Of a stretch of DNA of 34,924 bases, positions 25,017 to 33,499 are shown one piece after another. Within the stretch, counting starts at the first letter, position 1, and every line of letters begins with the position of its first letter. Source of the DNA: Victivallaceae bacterium (GTDB taxonomy: Bacteria; Verrucomicrobiota; Lentisphaeria; Victivallales; Victivallaceae). The stretch spans positions 1 to 34,924 of the forward strand of contig JAKIUY010000044.1 of NCBI GenBank assembly GCA_021647315.1. The letters run 5' to 3'. The position numbers were made by a program, and so were the translations under genes. The notes beneath the pieces were generated by a model, which saw only the letters and a list, made by a program, of their open reading frames with translations, had not been told where the DNA came from and searched no databases.

Positions 25017-26295
25017 AAAACAGATACGAACCGGATTGGCTGGAATAGCGGTTGTTTTTATACTGTTGACCGCCGCAGTGGTTAATGGCGAAGTATTTGA
25101 CCTGACGGACTATCCATCTCAACATCCAGCGGTCGATTCATTGCGGACTGAACTATTTTATGTCAGTAAGGATAGCAGTGCCTGGGATAGAATGTCACCA
25201 CTTTACCGGAGTTTTTACCAAACCCGGACAACCGGTCACACCCAGATTTTCCCGAAACGGGAACCGCTGACCTATAACCTGTGGCTCCAGGAAAAGCCGG
25301 CTGAGCTGATTGTTGTGCTGCCGGGACTTGGCGGGCACTATTCAAATGTCACTTCTACCGCATTTGCCGACCTTTTTTACAATGCCGGTTATTCGGTACT
25401 GGTTATCAGCAGTGCCATGAATTGGGAATTTATGGAAAGTGCCAGCAGCGTAAAAGCACCCGGTTATACTCCGGTCGATGCCGCCGATGTCCTTAATGCG
25501 TTACAGGTAATCAGCAAACAACTGGATCGTGAATATCCCGGGAAGATTAAACGCCGTCTATTGCTGGGATATTCGCTCGGAGCCTTGCATTCACTGTTTA
25601 TTTCAAATATTGAGTATGGCGTCAAACAACCGTTATTCAGCCGTTATTTAGCCATTAATCCTCCAGTTGACGCATTTTATGCAATGAGTGTTATTGATCG
25701 TTACTACATGGTCGGGGCGAAATGGGATAAAGTGGAAATGGATCGCCGGCTGAAGAAGGCAGTCAAAGTCTATATGGAGTTAGTTTCAGGTAAAACCGAT
25801 AAAAACAAGAAGATTGAACTTGATGCTGATGAGGCGAAATTTCTGATTGGGGTAAACTTTCATCTGATTTTGGGTGATATTATTTATTCCATCTACCGCA
25901 GCCACAAGCTCGGCATTATTAATGCGGAATATTCCTGGTGTGACCGAAATAAGATTTATGCGGAGATCAACACTTTCTCATACCGTAAATATATCAAAAA
26001 ATATCTGTTGAAGGTCTATTCGGAAAAATTCAACCAGAAACTGACGGTTGCCGAACTGAATCGGCGTAGCAGTCTTGAAGCTATCCGTCAGTCGCTGATG
26101 AAAAATCCTGCTATCAGAGTCCTCCATACCAAAAATGATTTTCTGCTTAATAAAGCGAATCATAAATGGCTGGCTGAAGTACTGGGAGAACGTTTAACGC
26201 TATTTTCAGACGGTGGACATTTGGGGAATTTTTATCTGCGTGACGTTCAGCAGAAGATTATTGAATCCATGATAATTAAGCAAAAAACTAAGTAG
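25000..26295 (+). CDS. Secreted alpha/beta hydrolase
   Basis: A 431-residue protein with a signal peptide or N-terminal anchor (residues ~10-30). The alpha/beta-hydrolase fold shows in the oxyanion strand LIVVLPGLGGHYSN, the nucleophile elbow LLLGYSLGALHS, a late acid-region strand IRVLHTKNDFLL and a SDGGHLGNF histidine. A long helical insert lies between the nucleophile and the acid, as in lipase or esterase cap domains. The start codon lies inside mlaA with GGAGG 4 nt upstream, giving a 17-bp overlap and likely translational coupling. The partner MlaA suggests a phospholipid or lipid substrate, but this is inference; no substrate motif is specific. Confidence 0.8.
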   Translation: MILSNKKQIRTGLAGIAVVFILLTAAVVNGEVFDLTDYPSQHPAVDSLRTELFYVSKDSSAWDRMSPLYRSFYQTRTTGHTQIFPKREPLTYNLWLQEKPAELIVVLPGLGGHYSNVTSTAFADLFYNAGYSVLVISSAMNWEFMESASSVKAPGYTPVDAADVLNALQVISKQLDREYPGKIKRRLLLGYSLGALHSLFISNIEYGVKQPLFSRYLAINPPVDAFYAMSVIDRYYMVGAKWDKVEMDRRLKKAVKVYMELVSGKTDKNKKIELDADEAKFLIGVNFHLILGDIIYSIYRSHKLGIINAEYSWCDRNKIYAEINTFSYRKYIKKYLLKVYSEKFNQKLTVAELNRRSSLEAIRQSLMKNPAIRVLHTKNDFLLNKANHKWLAEVLGERLTLFSDGGHLGNFYLRDVQQKIIESMIIKQKTK

Positions 26296-26352
26296 CTCGG
26301 GCGTCCCGCCTGAGTAAGAACCAGAGGCAAGATGCCTATACTACGTTAGGAG
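26294..26352 (+). promoter_or_regulatory. Double-hairpin leader with Shine-Dalgarno ahead of a TTG start
   Basis: CTCGGGCG/CGCCTGAG (one G-U pair) and AGGCA/TGCCT form two hairpins between the hydrolase stop codon and the next gene. AGGAG at about 26348-26352 follows, 8 nt before the TTG at 26361. The hairpin pair has the compact look of a dispersed repeat, but there is no other copy in the window. Confidence 0.5.
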
Positions 26353-26360
26353 AAAGAACG

Positions 26361-28634
26361 TTGTTAGTACGATTCAGATGTAAAGATTGTGGCCAGAAAT
26401 ATCAGGTTCCGGACAATTACGCTACCGGTGAATTCAGGTGTGTTGAATGCGGTGGCGAGATGGAGATACCGGAAAACTCCACCCTTAATGATCGTCCAGC
26501 TGTCGACCTGGGAACTCAGGATGTCCGGCCGCTGGTAAATATTCCTGTGGCGATGAAAGCATCCGTGTCAGACAATACTTTGGAATCGGAAAAAGATTTT
26601 ATAGAAGAGCAGGCCGAACCGCAGCTAAATATCGAGCCTGTCCAAGAACTTACCGCGGATTCTCCAACTGTTGCTGATGAAGAAATCCCGGTACTCAAAC
26701 CCAGTTTACAACCGCCAAAGTTATCTTTAAACCCTTCAGCACCTTCGCCTACACCGGCACCTCCGGGAAAATTGTCGCTGGGGAATGGTTCTTCGTTGCA
26801 AATGAAACCGCCAGCCATCGGGAAAACAGTTTCATCATCTGACACACCGGCACCTCCGGGAAAATTGTCGCTGGGGGAAGGTTCTTCGTTGCAAATGAAA
26901 CCACCGACCGTCGGGAAAATAGCTCCGCCAGCGCTGCCGAACCAAGTTGCTGCGGAGTCCACTCCTCCACCACCTAAAATATCGATGGGTAAAATCGCGC
27001 CGCCCGGCAGTCAATTCTGTGATAATCACCCGCATTTACGAACAACATCGGCCTGCAACAGCTGCCACAAACCTATCTGCCTCGAATGCCGCAATGAATG
27101 GGGCTACTTTTGTTCCGATGAGTGCCGTGATGCCTCCATGTCAATTATTGACCGAAAAGTAAAATCTGATACGAAAAAGGAAAACGCGAAGCTAGACTGG
27201 ATTGTCAGAGGCATAAAAATTGCTTTGTTAGCAATGCTCTGTGTTGTGCTTGCTTATATCGGCATGTGGGCTTGGCGCGAGTTCCTTGATCCAGGGGGTA
27301 AGGTTGCCTGGAGCTGGAAACATTCCGGTGCAATCAATTATCTGCGGATCAAACCGGACAAGATGGTGATTTTATCGGGAAATGATATAATCACTCTGGA
27401 TACACAGACCGGGAAAGTGCGTTCATCATTCAGCAATAAAATATTCAGCACTATGAGTTTTGATAAAATAGTGAAGGATAAAATTATTGTCAGCGGGGAG
27501 AAAGAGGTTGCCGCACTTGATTTTAATGCAAAAACCCTGTGGCGAAGCGTATTCAAAGATCCCGTCGTTGCAGTTACCGCTGGATCAGAGACGGCACTGG
27601 TGACAACCCGGCGCTGGATAAAGAGTACTAAAGTAATTCGAGTGCGCGGCCAACGCATGATGGCACCTGATACAGCTGTAACGCATCGCTATGTGATAGA
27701 GTTAGAACATGGAAAAAAACTCAGGGGAGCTAAACTGGACGAAAAAAGTTATTTCCGTATCACGGCTGTTGGAGATAAAAACTATATCTCTATTGGAACA
27801 ACTTTTGCCAAGAATAAAGTCGAGACTGTAATGAAGGTCAGTGCGTTACGCACCGGTAAGGCATTGTGGCAGATAAAACTGCCGAGTCGGCTTTCCATGG
27901 GGCCGTTGATCTACAAGGGAAATATTCTTTTCAGACTTAATGATTCGCTTCACGCAGTCAGTATGGCAGGCAAAAAGCTCTGGACGGCTAAAGTGACTGG
28001 TTACAGTTCAAACCGAAACTTCAAGGAGAATGATGGTCTGGCATTTTTCAGCAATGAGGCGATGTTGAGTGTATTTGATCTGAATAAAGGGAAAATTCTC
28101 TGGAGTAAGGCTCTTGACGCGGGATCTGTTTCGTATGTTGCCGGTAAATTGTTGATGCGGGTGACTGAAGAAGATAAAGAGTATAGCAAAAAACATGCAA
28201 ACGACAAAGCGAAAAAACTGCCCCCGGCCTATGAGAAACTAAAAAAAGGCGATCCCGTACTGGAAGCGATGCTGTCCCAGAAAGGGGATAATATCAGATA
28301 TAACCATTTTCTAATCTGTCTTGATGCACAAACCGGGGAACAAATCTGGAAGAGCAAAAAGATTAATGGTCAGTTAGTTGTCGGCGCTGGCCGAGCAGTT
28401 ATTTTCAGAGATTTTCTGGTTGCCTCAAAACTCAGTGCTATCACTACAAAACGTCTGGGTAAAAGTATCATTCAGCAACTTGATCTGCAAACAGGGGAGC
28501 TACTTTTCCGCCGTAAAGATGACATCGGTGTCAGCGGATTGATGATCGTTGGCGACAAACTTATCGGTCACGTTTATGACAGAAACTATAAAGATACAAC
28601 TACTGTGGGAATCGCGGCCTTTAACTTGAAATAA
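26361..28634 (+). CDS. Membrane protein with zinc ribbon, B-box-like zinc finger and PQQ-like propeller
   Basis: A 757-residue protein, unusual in layout. Residues 1-35 form a zinc ribbon (C7/C10 and C27/C30). Residues ~110-215 are proline-rich and include a 31-residue tandem repeat (PAPPGKLSLG then SSLQMKPP, at ~132 and ~163). Residues 220-255 form a B-box-like zinc finger (C220, H225, C232, C235, C240, C243, C251, C255). One transmembrane helix lies at ~284-302. The remaining ~450 residues are strands with W-x-x-x motifs and DTQTGKV-, DAQTGEQIW- and DLQTGELLF-type turns, as in PQQ/WD-like beta propellers, outside the cytoplasm. A TTG start is set by the AGGAG 8 nt upstream. The role is unknown; it may sense or bind an extracytoplasmic ligand. 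Confidence 0.75.
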   Translation: MLVRFRCKDCGQKYQVPDNYATGEFRCVECGGEMEIPENSTLNDRPAVDLGTQDVRPLVNIPVAMKASVSDNTLESEKDFIEEQAEPQLNIEPVQELTADSPTVADEEIPVLKPSLQPPKLSLNPSAPSPTPAPPGKLSLGNGSSLQMKPPAIGKTVSSSDTPAPPGKLSLGEGSSLQMKPPTVGKIAPPALPNQVAAESTPPPPKISMGKIAPPGSQFCDNHPHLRTTSACNSCHKPICLECRNEWGYFCSDECRDASMSIIDRKVKSDTKKENAKLDWIVRGIKIALLAMLCVVLAYIGMWAWREFLDPGGKVAWSWKHSGAINYLRIKPDKMVILSGNDIITLDTQTGKVRSSFSNKIFSTMSFDKIVKDKIIVSGEKEVAALDFNAKTLWRSVFKDPVVAVTAGSETALVTTRRWIKSTKVIRVRGQRMMAPDTAVTHRYVIELEHGKKLRGAKLDEKSYFRITAVGDKNYISIGTTFAKNKVETVMKVSALRTGKALWQIKLPSRLSMGPLIYKGNILFRLNDSLHAVSMAGKKLWTAKVTGYSSNRNFKENDGLAFFSNEAMLSVFDLNKGKILWSKALDAGSVSYVAGKLLMRVTEEDKEYSKKHANDKAKKLPPAYEKLKKGDPVLEAMLSQKGDNIRYNHFLICLDAQTGEQIWKSKKINGQLVVGAGRAVIFRDFLVASKLSAITTKRLGKSIIQQLDLQTGELLFRRKDDIGVSGLMIVGDKLIGHVYDRNYKDTTTVGIAAFNLK

Positions 28635-28714
28635 GGGCTTGGTGCTTGGGAAGTCGACTGGGTATTTTGCTCATTGAAGATGAACTTTCAAAAATTATAG
28701 AATATTGGGAAACT

Positions 28715-29791
28715 ATGACAACTTTGGAACAGGTAGCTGAACTGCTCAAACCATTTGCCGCTTCACCTGGCCTGCAATGCAGCAGACATCCGGAGAATGA
28801 GGCGATAGTGACCTGTACCGGTTGTGGTTATGGCATGTGCCACGATTGTCTGAAAACGACAGCGGCCAAGGGGGCGGTAATTTGCCAGTCATGTTCTGCT
28901 AAAATTAAGAAAAAACGGGTACTCTCCACCGGGATAAAACTACTTAAATTACCTGTCGCCTGGGTGTTACTGTGCGTTTTTATTTCCAGCATTGCCTACT
29001 CTTGTAATTTCAGCAACCCCAGTCTGGAAGAAATGAGTGCCAAAGAGGCCAGGCGCCCATGGTTCCAGAAGCAGGTCGGCAAGCTGTTGCTCGACAAAGC
29101 CAGCCGGGAAAATCAGCGGGCGGCGGCTCTGCGTATTCTGGAAAAACCTGATGAGGCTGCTGTCTGGAATCAGCGGGCGGCGATATCATTTGCCAAATGT
29201 GCTGCGTATTGGCAGGAAACGCCGGTGTATAATGATCTGAAGATCGGCGAGGCACGGGCGATACTGCAAAGTGGCGACTCCAGTCGCGCTTTAACGATGT
29301 TTAAAGCAATCAAGCTCGAGAAGAGCAGTGTTATCTATCCCAGTTACAGTTATTATCTAGGACAGACGTATGAAAAGCTTGATGATGATATTCAGGCGCA
29401 AAAATGTTTTCAGCAGGCAATGTCGGCTGCTGAAATAATCGAGAAGCAGCAGCTTGATCACTATATTGACTTAATGAGCAAGGATCGGCGACGTGCTAAA
29501 GTCATCTGTTCTGTCAGGCTTATCTGCGGAGTTTCTCTCAATGTAAGCGACCTGACAGAAAAACTTGAGCAGTATGGTATTAAGCCTAAACCGGAACCGG
29601 AGTTCCCCGGTTTGATGGGATTGTTTCCACAGGGCCGCCGCCCCAGAAAATCATCTAAGCCCAAAAAAGATCGTTCCTTAGAACCTGAAAAGGAGTCACC
29701 ACCGGTTGAAATAGAGATAGAATTCAACAAACCATCCGGCGGAGCGAAAAAGAGCTCAAAGGATGATTTTTCAGTAGAATTTTTAAACTAA
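28715..29791 (+). CDS. Membrane protein with B-box-like zinc finger and TPR-like tail
   Basis: A 358-residue protein. An N-terminal B-box-like zinc finger (CSRHPENEAIVTCTGCGYGM, then CHDCL and CQSC) precedes one transmembrane helix at ~80-105. A helical region with YYLGQTYEKLDDDIQAQKCF and similar TPR-like helix pairs follows, and the C-terminus is basic and Pro/Glu-rich, low complexity. I place the start at the ATG 28715 (GGGA 4 nt upstream); a TTG at 28646 could add 23 residues. It resembles the preceding gene's N-terminal half in domain layout (zinc finger then helix) and may act with it. Function unknown. Confidence 0.7.
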   Translation: MTTLEQVAELLKPFAASPGLQCSRHPENEAIVTCTGCGYGMCHDCLKTTAAKGAVICQSCSAKIKKKRVLSTGIKLLKLPVAWVLLCVFISSIAYSCNFSNPSLEEMSAKEARRPWFQKQVGKLLLDKASRENQRAAALRILEKPDEAAVWNQRAAISFAKCAAYWQETPVYNDLKIGEARAILQSGDSSRALTMFKAIKLEKSSVIYPSYSYYLGQTYEKLDDDIQAQKCFQQAMSAAEIIEKQQLDHYIDLMSKDRRRAKVICSVRLICGVSLNVSDLTEKLEQYGIKPKPEPEFPGLMGLFPQGRRPRKSSKPKKDRSLEPEKESPPVEIEIEFNKPSGGAKKSSKDDFSVEFLN

Positions 29792-29811
29792 TGCACAAGT
29801 GCATTTTTTTT
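29790..29811 (+). terminator. Compact Rho-independent terminator
   Basis: AATGCAC and GTGCATT pair around a short centre and are followed by six further T residues. The hairpin overlaps the stop codon of the B-box/TPR gene, so transcription of the downstream rhomboid gene may be reduced or start anew. Confidence 0.6.
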
Positions 29812-29862
29812 GATGGGTTTGTAGAGGGTGTCCCTGTATGGGCATCCGTTTGCGTCAGGATT

Positions 29863-29886
29863 ATTAACCATTAACCATTAACCATT
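29863..29886 (+). repeat. Heptanucleotide tandem repeat (ATTAACC)3 against the rhomboid start codon
   Basis: Three perfect ATTAACC units and a partial fourth (ATT) run directly into the ATG at 29887. They occupy the position where the ribosome binding site should be, and no Shine-Dalgarno sequence is otherwise visible there. Confidence 0.75.
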
Positions 29887-31050
29887 ATGTTCATACCGTA
29901 TAAAATTGAAGAAGAGCGTATTTATTCGAGCCGCCCCTGGATGGTTTATACCATTATGGCAGTCTGTATAGCGGCATATATTTACCTTTATGATTATCTG
30001 CCGAAGTTTGAGCGGGAAAATATCTTTTTTAATTTCGGCTGCGTTCCTGTCGATTTTAAATGGTGGTCGCCATTTACCTGCACATTGCTGCATGGCAGCG
30101 TATTGCATCTGATCGGCAATCTCTATTTTTTCTGGATTTATGGGCGAACCTGCGAAAAAGCACTTGGTATGTGGAAATTTGCTCTGCTGTACCTGGTTGG
30201 AGCATTTTTCAGCGTGATGGCTCATGTCTGGACGGTTCCATGGTTATATCGTGACGTTCCTACCATCGGTGCATCCGGAGCCATTTCCGCAGTTCTCGGT
30301 GCCTTTCTGGTGATGTTTCCAAAACTCAAAATACGGTTTCTGGTACTGGCTTTCGGCCGTCCGTTACCTTCTCACGGTCCAGCCTATTTTGTGCTCGGCA
30401 GCTGGTTTCTGCTGCAATTACTCTACAGTTTACAGATTATCGGTGATTCCATGGCGGTGGCATTCTGGGCTCACGTCGCGGGTTTTGCTGCCGGTGCTCT
30501 GCTCGGAACCATTTTTGTCTGGTTGGATTCCAGAATCAGACAGCAGCCGGCTGATGACAGAGAAAGAGAGTTGCTCCCCGCCTGGCAGGCCTTTTGTTCA
30601 GGTGAAGACCCAACACCATATTTACCGGTAGATGACAATGATGGTTTACCATTTCCCGCCCGCAACCGTGATCCTGATTCAGCGTTGCTGATGGCTGTTA
30701 TGAATATGGATCATCAAGCCGCGTTCCAGGCAATGATGTTAGAATTTAAACATGCCAGAGATAATCAGGATTATGCTCGAATGTTGTTTTATTATTATCG
30801 TCTCCTGCGTATTTATGAGCCACACGATCTGCCGGGTGATTTGCATCTTTACGGTGCTATTGCCGCTTCACGGCTCAATTTCATAGGAATTGCCGCCTAT
30901 GGGTTCCGCCAGGCAGCACTTTCCGGTGCTGTAGATTCGACAGAACGTTTAATTCAGGGGACTATTAATATTCTGGAAAAATTCGGAGAGGAATCAGGAG
31001 CGGCTATTCTTGCAGACAGAATAATACCGCAAACAGATCAGGTGCTATAA
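29887..31050 (+). CDS. Rhomboid-family intramembrane serine protease
   Basis: A 387-residue protease. Six or seven membrane helices cover residues ~20-215. The catalytic elements are H74xxxN78 (LLHGSVLHLIGNLYFF), S130 in GASGAISAVLG and H196 in AFWAHVAGFAAG, a complete rhomboid Ser-His pair. The ~170 C-terminal residues are cytoplasmic and helical, with TPR-like traits. Rhomboids cut transmembrane substrates; the two upstream genes encode single-pass membrane proteins, which makes them candidate substrates (inference). A heptamer repeat abuts the start codon and a terminator lies ~75 bp upstream, so expression may be separate from them. Confidence 0.92.
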   Translation: MFIPYKIEEERIYSSRPWMVYTIMAVCIAAYIYLYDYLPKFERENIFFNFGCVPVDFKWWSPFTCTLLHGSVLHLIGNLYFFWIYGRTCEKALGMWKFALLYLVGAFFSVMAHVWTVPWLYRDVPTIGASGAISAVLGAFLVMFPKLKIRFLVLAFGRPLPSHGPAYFVLGSWFLLQLLYSLQIIGDSMAVAFWAHVAGFAAGALLGTIFVWLDSRIRQQPADDRERELLPAWQAFCSGEDPTPYLPVDDNDGLPFPARNRDPDSALLMAVMNMDHQAAFQAMMLEFKHARDNQDYARMLFYYYRLLRIYEPHDLPGDLHLYGAIAASRLNFIGIAAYGFRQAALSGAVDSTERLIQGTINILEKFGEESGAAILADRIIPQTDQVL

Positions 31051-31252
31051 AAGCTGATAATTAACGTTATGGGCAGACCAATTCAACTTGCATTTGCGGT
31101 AATTATGGGTTATTACTTAAGAAGTATACTCGTTATGGACAGACTCAATACGGTTTTGCGATTATGACGCGTTATATAGGTCAGTTGTAAGTTAAAAAAG
31201 CTAGATTATTGTTTGAAATATACCGTTAAAAACAACTTTAAGGATATCTATT

Positions 31253-32980
31253 ATGAATCGTCTGAAAATTATTGCTTTACTGTGCGGCGCGCTCTTTTTA
31301 GGCGCAAATCATCTATTCGCGTTGGAACTGGAATTTGCCAATGACAATTGGAGCGTGACGGCAAAAACCTACCAGGCGAAATCTAAAAACGGCTACCTCA
31401 ACAGCCTTAAAGTTGACGGCAAAGAGTTTCTGACTCAGGAAAAAGTTGCCGCCGGCAGTTATCTCTGCCAGGGCAAAGTTCCCCCGTTAAAGAATCTCAA
31501 GAAAGTCGATGACAAAACCATAACCGGCAGCAATGTGTTAGGGACTTTGACCTATACGTTTACCGACAAAGATATTACATGCAGTTTTACTAATAAAGAC
31601 AAAAAGTCTGTTGCATTTTATTTTATAATGAGCAAAGCCATTAACACGGTCATTGTTAATGGTTCAGAGATGCTGGAAGTTCCAGTCAAAGCCAGAGGTA
31701 AAAGTTTCAAATGGATTCAGGGCAAAACATCAGTGGAATTCCAGGCTAAATCAAGTATCTGGGGCCCCTGGAAAGGCTGTCAGGTCTTTCAAATCAGACC
31801 GGCACCAGGGAAGACCGGCATCATCAAAATTATTCCCGGCAAAGTGCTTGATACTGCCAGTTTTAATAAGCAGCAAAAAAAAAACAGTCAGGCGACCGCC
31901 AGTCAACCTGAAACAGGTCAGACGACCTCATTTGATTACAGTGCCACTGCGGCCAGTAAACAGCTGCCGCTATGTATGATCGGCGACAGCATCACCTGGT
32001 CTGGTAAAGGCGATTATTGGCGCAAGGAGTTGCTCAAACGGATGCCGAATGTGGCCTTTATCGGCACTCATACCGCAGTCTTAGGCTACAGCCATGCCGG
32101 TGAAGGTGGCGACAGTACAGGCCGGGTTCTTAACCGGATAAAAGCTCTTCCCGACTGCCCCTACTACAGTCTGCTAATCGGCACTAATAACAATGGAGTT
32201 AAAACCAAAGAGCTGGTAAAACCTAAAGCGAAAGAAACCGCACAGAATATTATCAGGATCGTCAATGCTTTACTTAAAAAGAATGGGGTGAAAAAAGTAT
32301 TTCTATCTTCAATACTACCATGTTCGACAAAAAATCCATTGCGTGATGAATGCAACAGCGCAACCAATAAGATCCTCCGTGCTCAGTTTTCCACAGCTTT
32401 TCCAGCGGGCAACGTCGTTTGGGTAGAATACGAAAAACCGCTGCGTAAAATTGACGGCTGGGAAAAGAAGATTCGACTGCATCCCTCTAAAGCAGGATAT
32501 GCTCTAATTGCCGATATAATGGCCAAAACCATCTGTTCATCTCTGGATGTCAAACCAAATCAGCTGCTGACCAAACCCGCGAATAGCGGTGTCAGAGTCG
32601 TCAATCTGATGAAAGATGACCTGACCACAGGTGCTCCGGTCATCGCCGGCTGGTACACGCTTTCCTTCAAAGTAACTGCTATCACCGGCGACTACCCTGA
32701 AGTCATTCTGCAAAGCACCGACTCCGGCAAGCGTTTTTCTTTCAAACTGGTGATCCCGGTTAAAACCGGCAAGCGAATCTCAAAAAACTTTTTCACCAAA
32801 TATGAACGTTACGGTTATTCTCGCGTTGCGATGAAGCTGCAGGCTGTCAATTGTAAGATTTCAGCTGTACTGCTGGAAAAATCCCGGCCATCCATGAAAC
32901 CATCCGTTTACGGCAAGGGAGCTTACATTGATACTGTATCCCCGACTGCTCCCGGTGAACTGCTTGAATATAAAAAATAA
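31253..32980 (+). CDS. Secreted SGNH/GDSL-type hydrolase with extra domains
   Basis: A 575-residue exported protein with a signal peptide (residues 1-23). Residues ~25-195 are a beta-rich region, perhaps a binding domain. A Ser/Thr/Gln-rich linker (~205-235) leads to an SGNH hydrolase: S246 in MIGDSITWSGKGD (block I), N312 in IGTNNNG (block III) and H410 in RLHPSKAGY (block V). D401 precedes that His. The last ~140 residues form another beta-rich domain (LSFKVTAITGDYP). Likely an esterase acting on acylated glycans; substrate unknown. AAGGATATC gives a fair ribosome site ~9 nt before the ATG. It stands alone between a 202-bp gap and repeats. Confidence 0.82.
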   Translation: MNRLKIIALLCGALFLGANHLFALELEFANDNWSVTAKTYQAKSKNGYLNSLKVDGKEFLTQEKVAAGSYLCQGKVPPLKNLKKVDDKTITGSNVLGTLTYTFTDKDITCSFTNKDKKSVAFYFIMSKAINTVIVNGSEMLEVPVKARGKSFKWIQGKTSVEFQAKSSIWGPWKGCQVFQIRPAPGKTGIIKIIPGKVLDTASFNKQQKKNSQATASQPETGQTTSFDYSATAASKQLPLCMIGDSITWSGKGDYWRKELLKRMPNVAFIGTHTAVLGYSHAGEGGDSTGRVLNRIKALPDCPYYSLLIGTNNNGVKTKELVKPKAKETAQNIIRIVNALLKKNGVKKVFLSSILPCSTKNPLRDECNSATNKILRAQFSTAFPAGNVVWVEYEKPLRKIDGWEKKIRLHPSKAGYALIADIMAKTICSSLDVKPNQLLTKPANSGVRVVNLMKDDLTTGAPVIAGWYTLSFKVTAITGDYPEVILQSTDSGKRFSFKLVIPVKTGKRISKNFFTKYERYGYSRVAMKLQAVNCKISAVLLEKSRPSMKPSVYGKGAYIDTVSPTAPGELLEYKK

Positions 32981-33043
32981 AGTCTTGCGATCTAAAAGCT
33001 GTTAAAGAGCTGTGCAGTTGAATTTAAACAGGCACGATAAATT

Positions 33044-33187
33044 TAGCTAAATGCTATTCGAAAAGGTTATAGAGCACCGTTGGAGTACAGACTTTAGTCT
33101 GCTTTTTAAGCGTATAGTTTGCAGACTAAAGTCTGTACCCCAACAAAAAACTATATCTGCACGACCTTTTCTAATGCCGTCTAGCTA
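33044..33187. repeat. MITE-like palindromic element, CTAGAC family, second copy
   Basis: Terminal inverted repeats TAGCTAAATGCTATTCGAAA on the left and TAGCTAGACGGCATTAGAAA in reverse complement on the right match at about 15-16 of 20. Inside, 33085-33102 (GTACAGACTTTAGTCTGC) is a perfect 18-bp inverted repeat with 33121-33138, and each arm is itself nearly self-complementary. It lies between the SGNH gene and ilvC. The rest of the 32981-33499 gap holds no gene. Confidence 0.7.
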
Positions 33188-33249
33188 AAAGAATGCACTT
33201 GGGTATTACGCTGTTCCAACGAGACTCGTAAAAGGCAAGGTAAATGAGC

Positions 33250-33288
33250 AAAAAAAAGCTGATTATCTGTAATGGACAATCAGCTTTT
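33250..33288 (-). terminator. Rho-independent terminator of ilvC
   Basis: An 11-bp stem AAAAGCTGATT/AATCAGCTTTT encloses a 13-base loop. On the minus strand it is followed by a run of T residues (eight T including the stem base), as expected downstream of the ilvC stop at 33500. On the plus strand it could also end the SGNH transcript, less efficiently. Confidence 0.65.
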
Positions 33289-33499
33289 AAAATAACCGGC
33301 TCCGCCAGAACTTTTCAGACATGATAACAAGATGAGCAAGATTTTTTTATCCTGTACAATCCTGTTATCCTGTCAAAAATACCTACACGAACGTAGTGAC
33401 AGATGAAGCACAGCGTAATAATTTCTTATTAGGTTAAAGTATCCTTATCACGCAAATCTTAATGATTTACAGTAAAAAAGCAAATCGGGAAAGTTCCCG

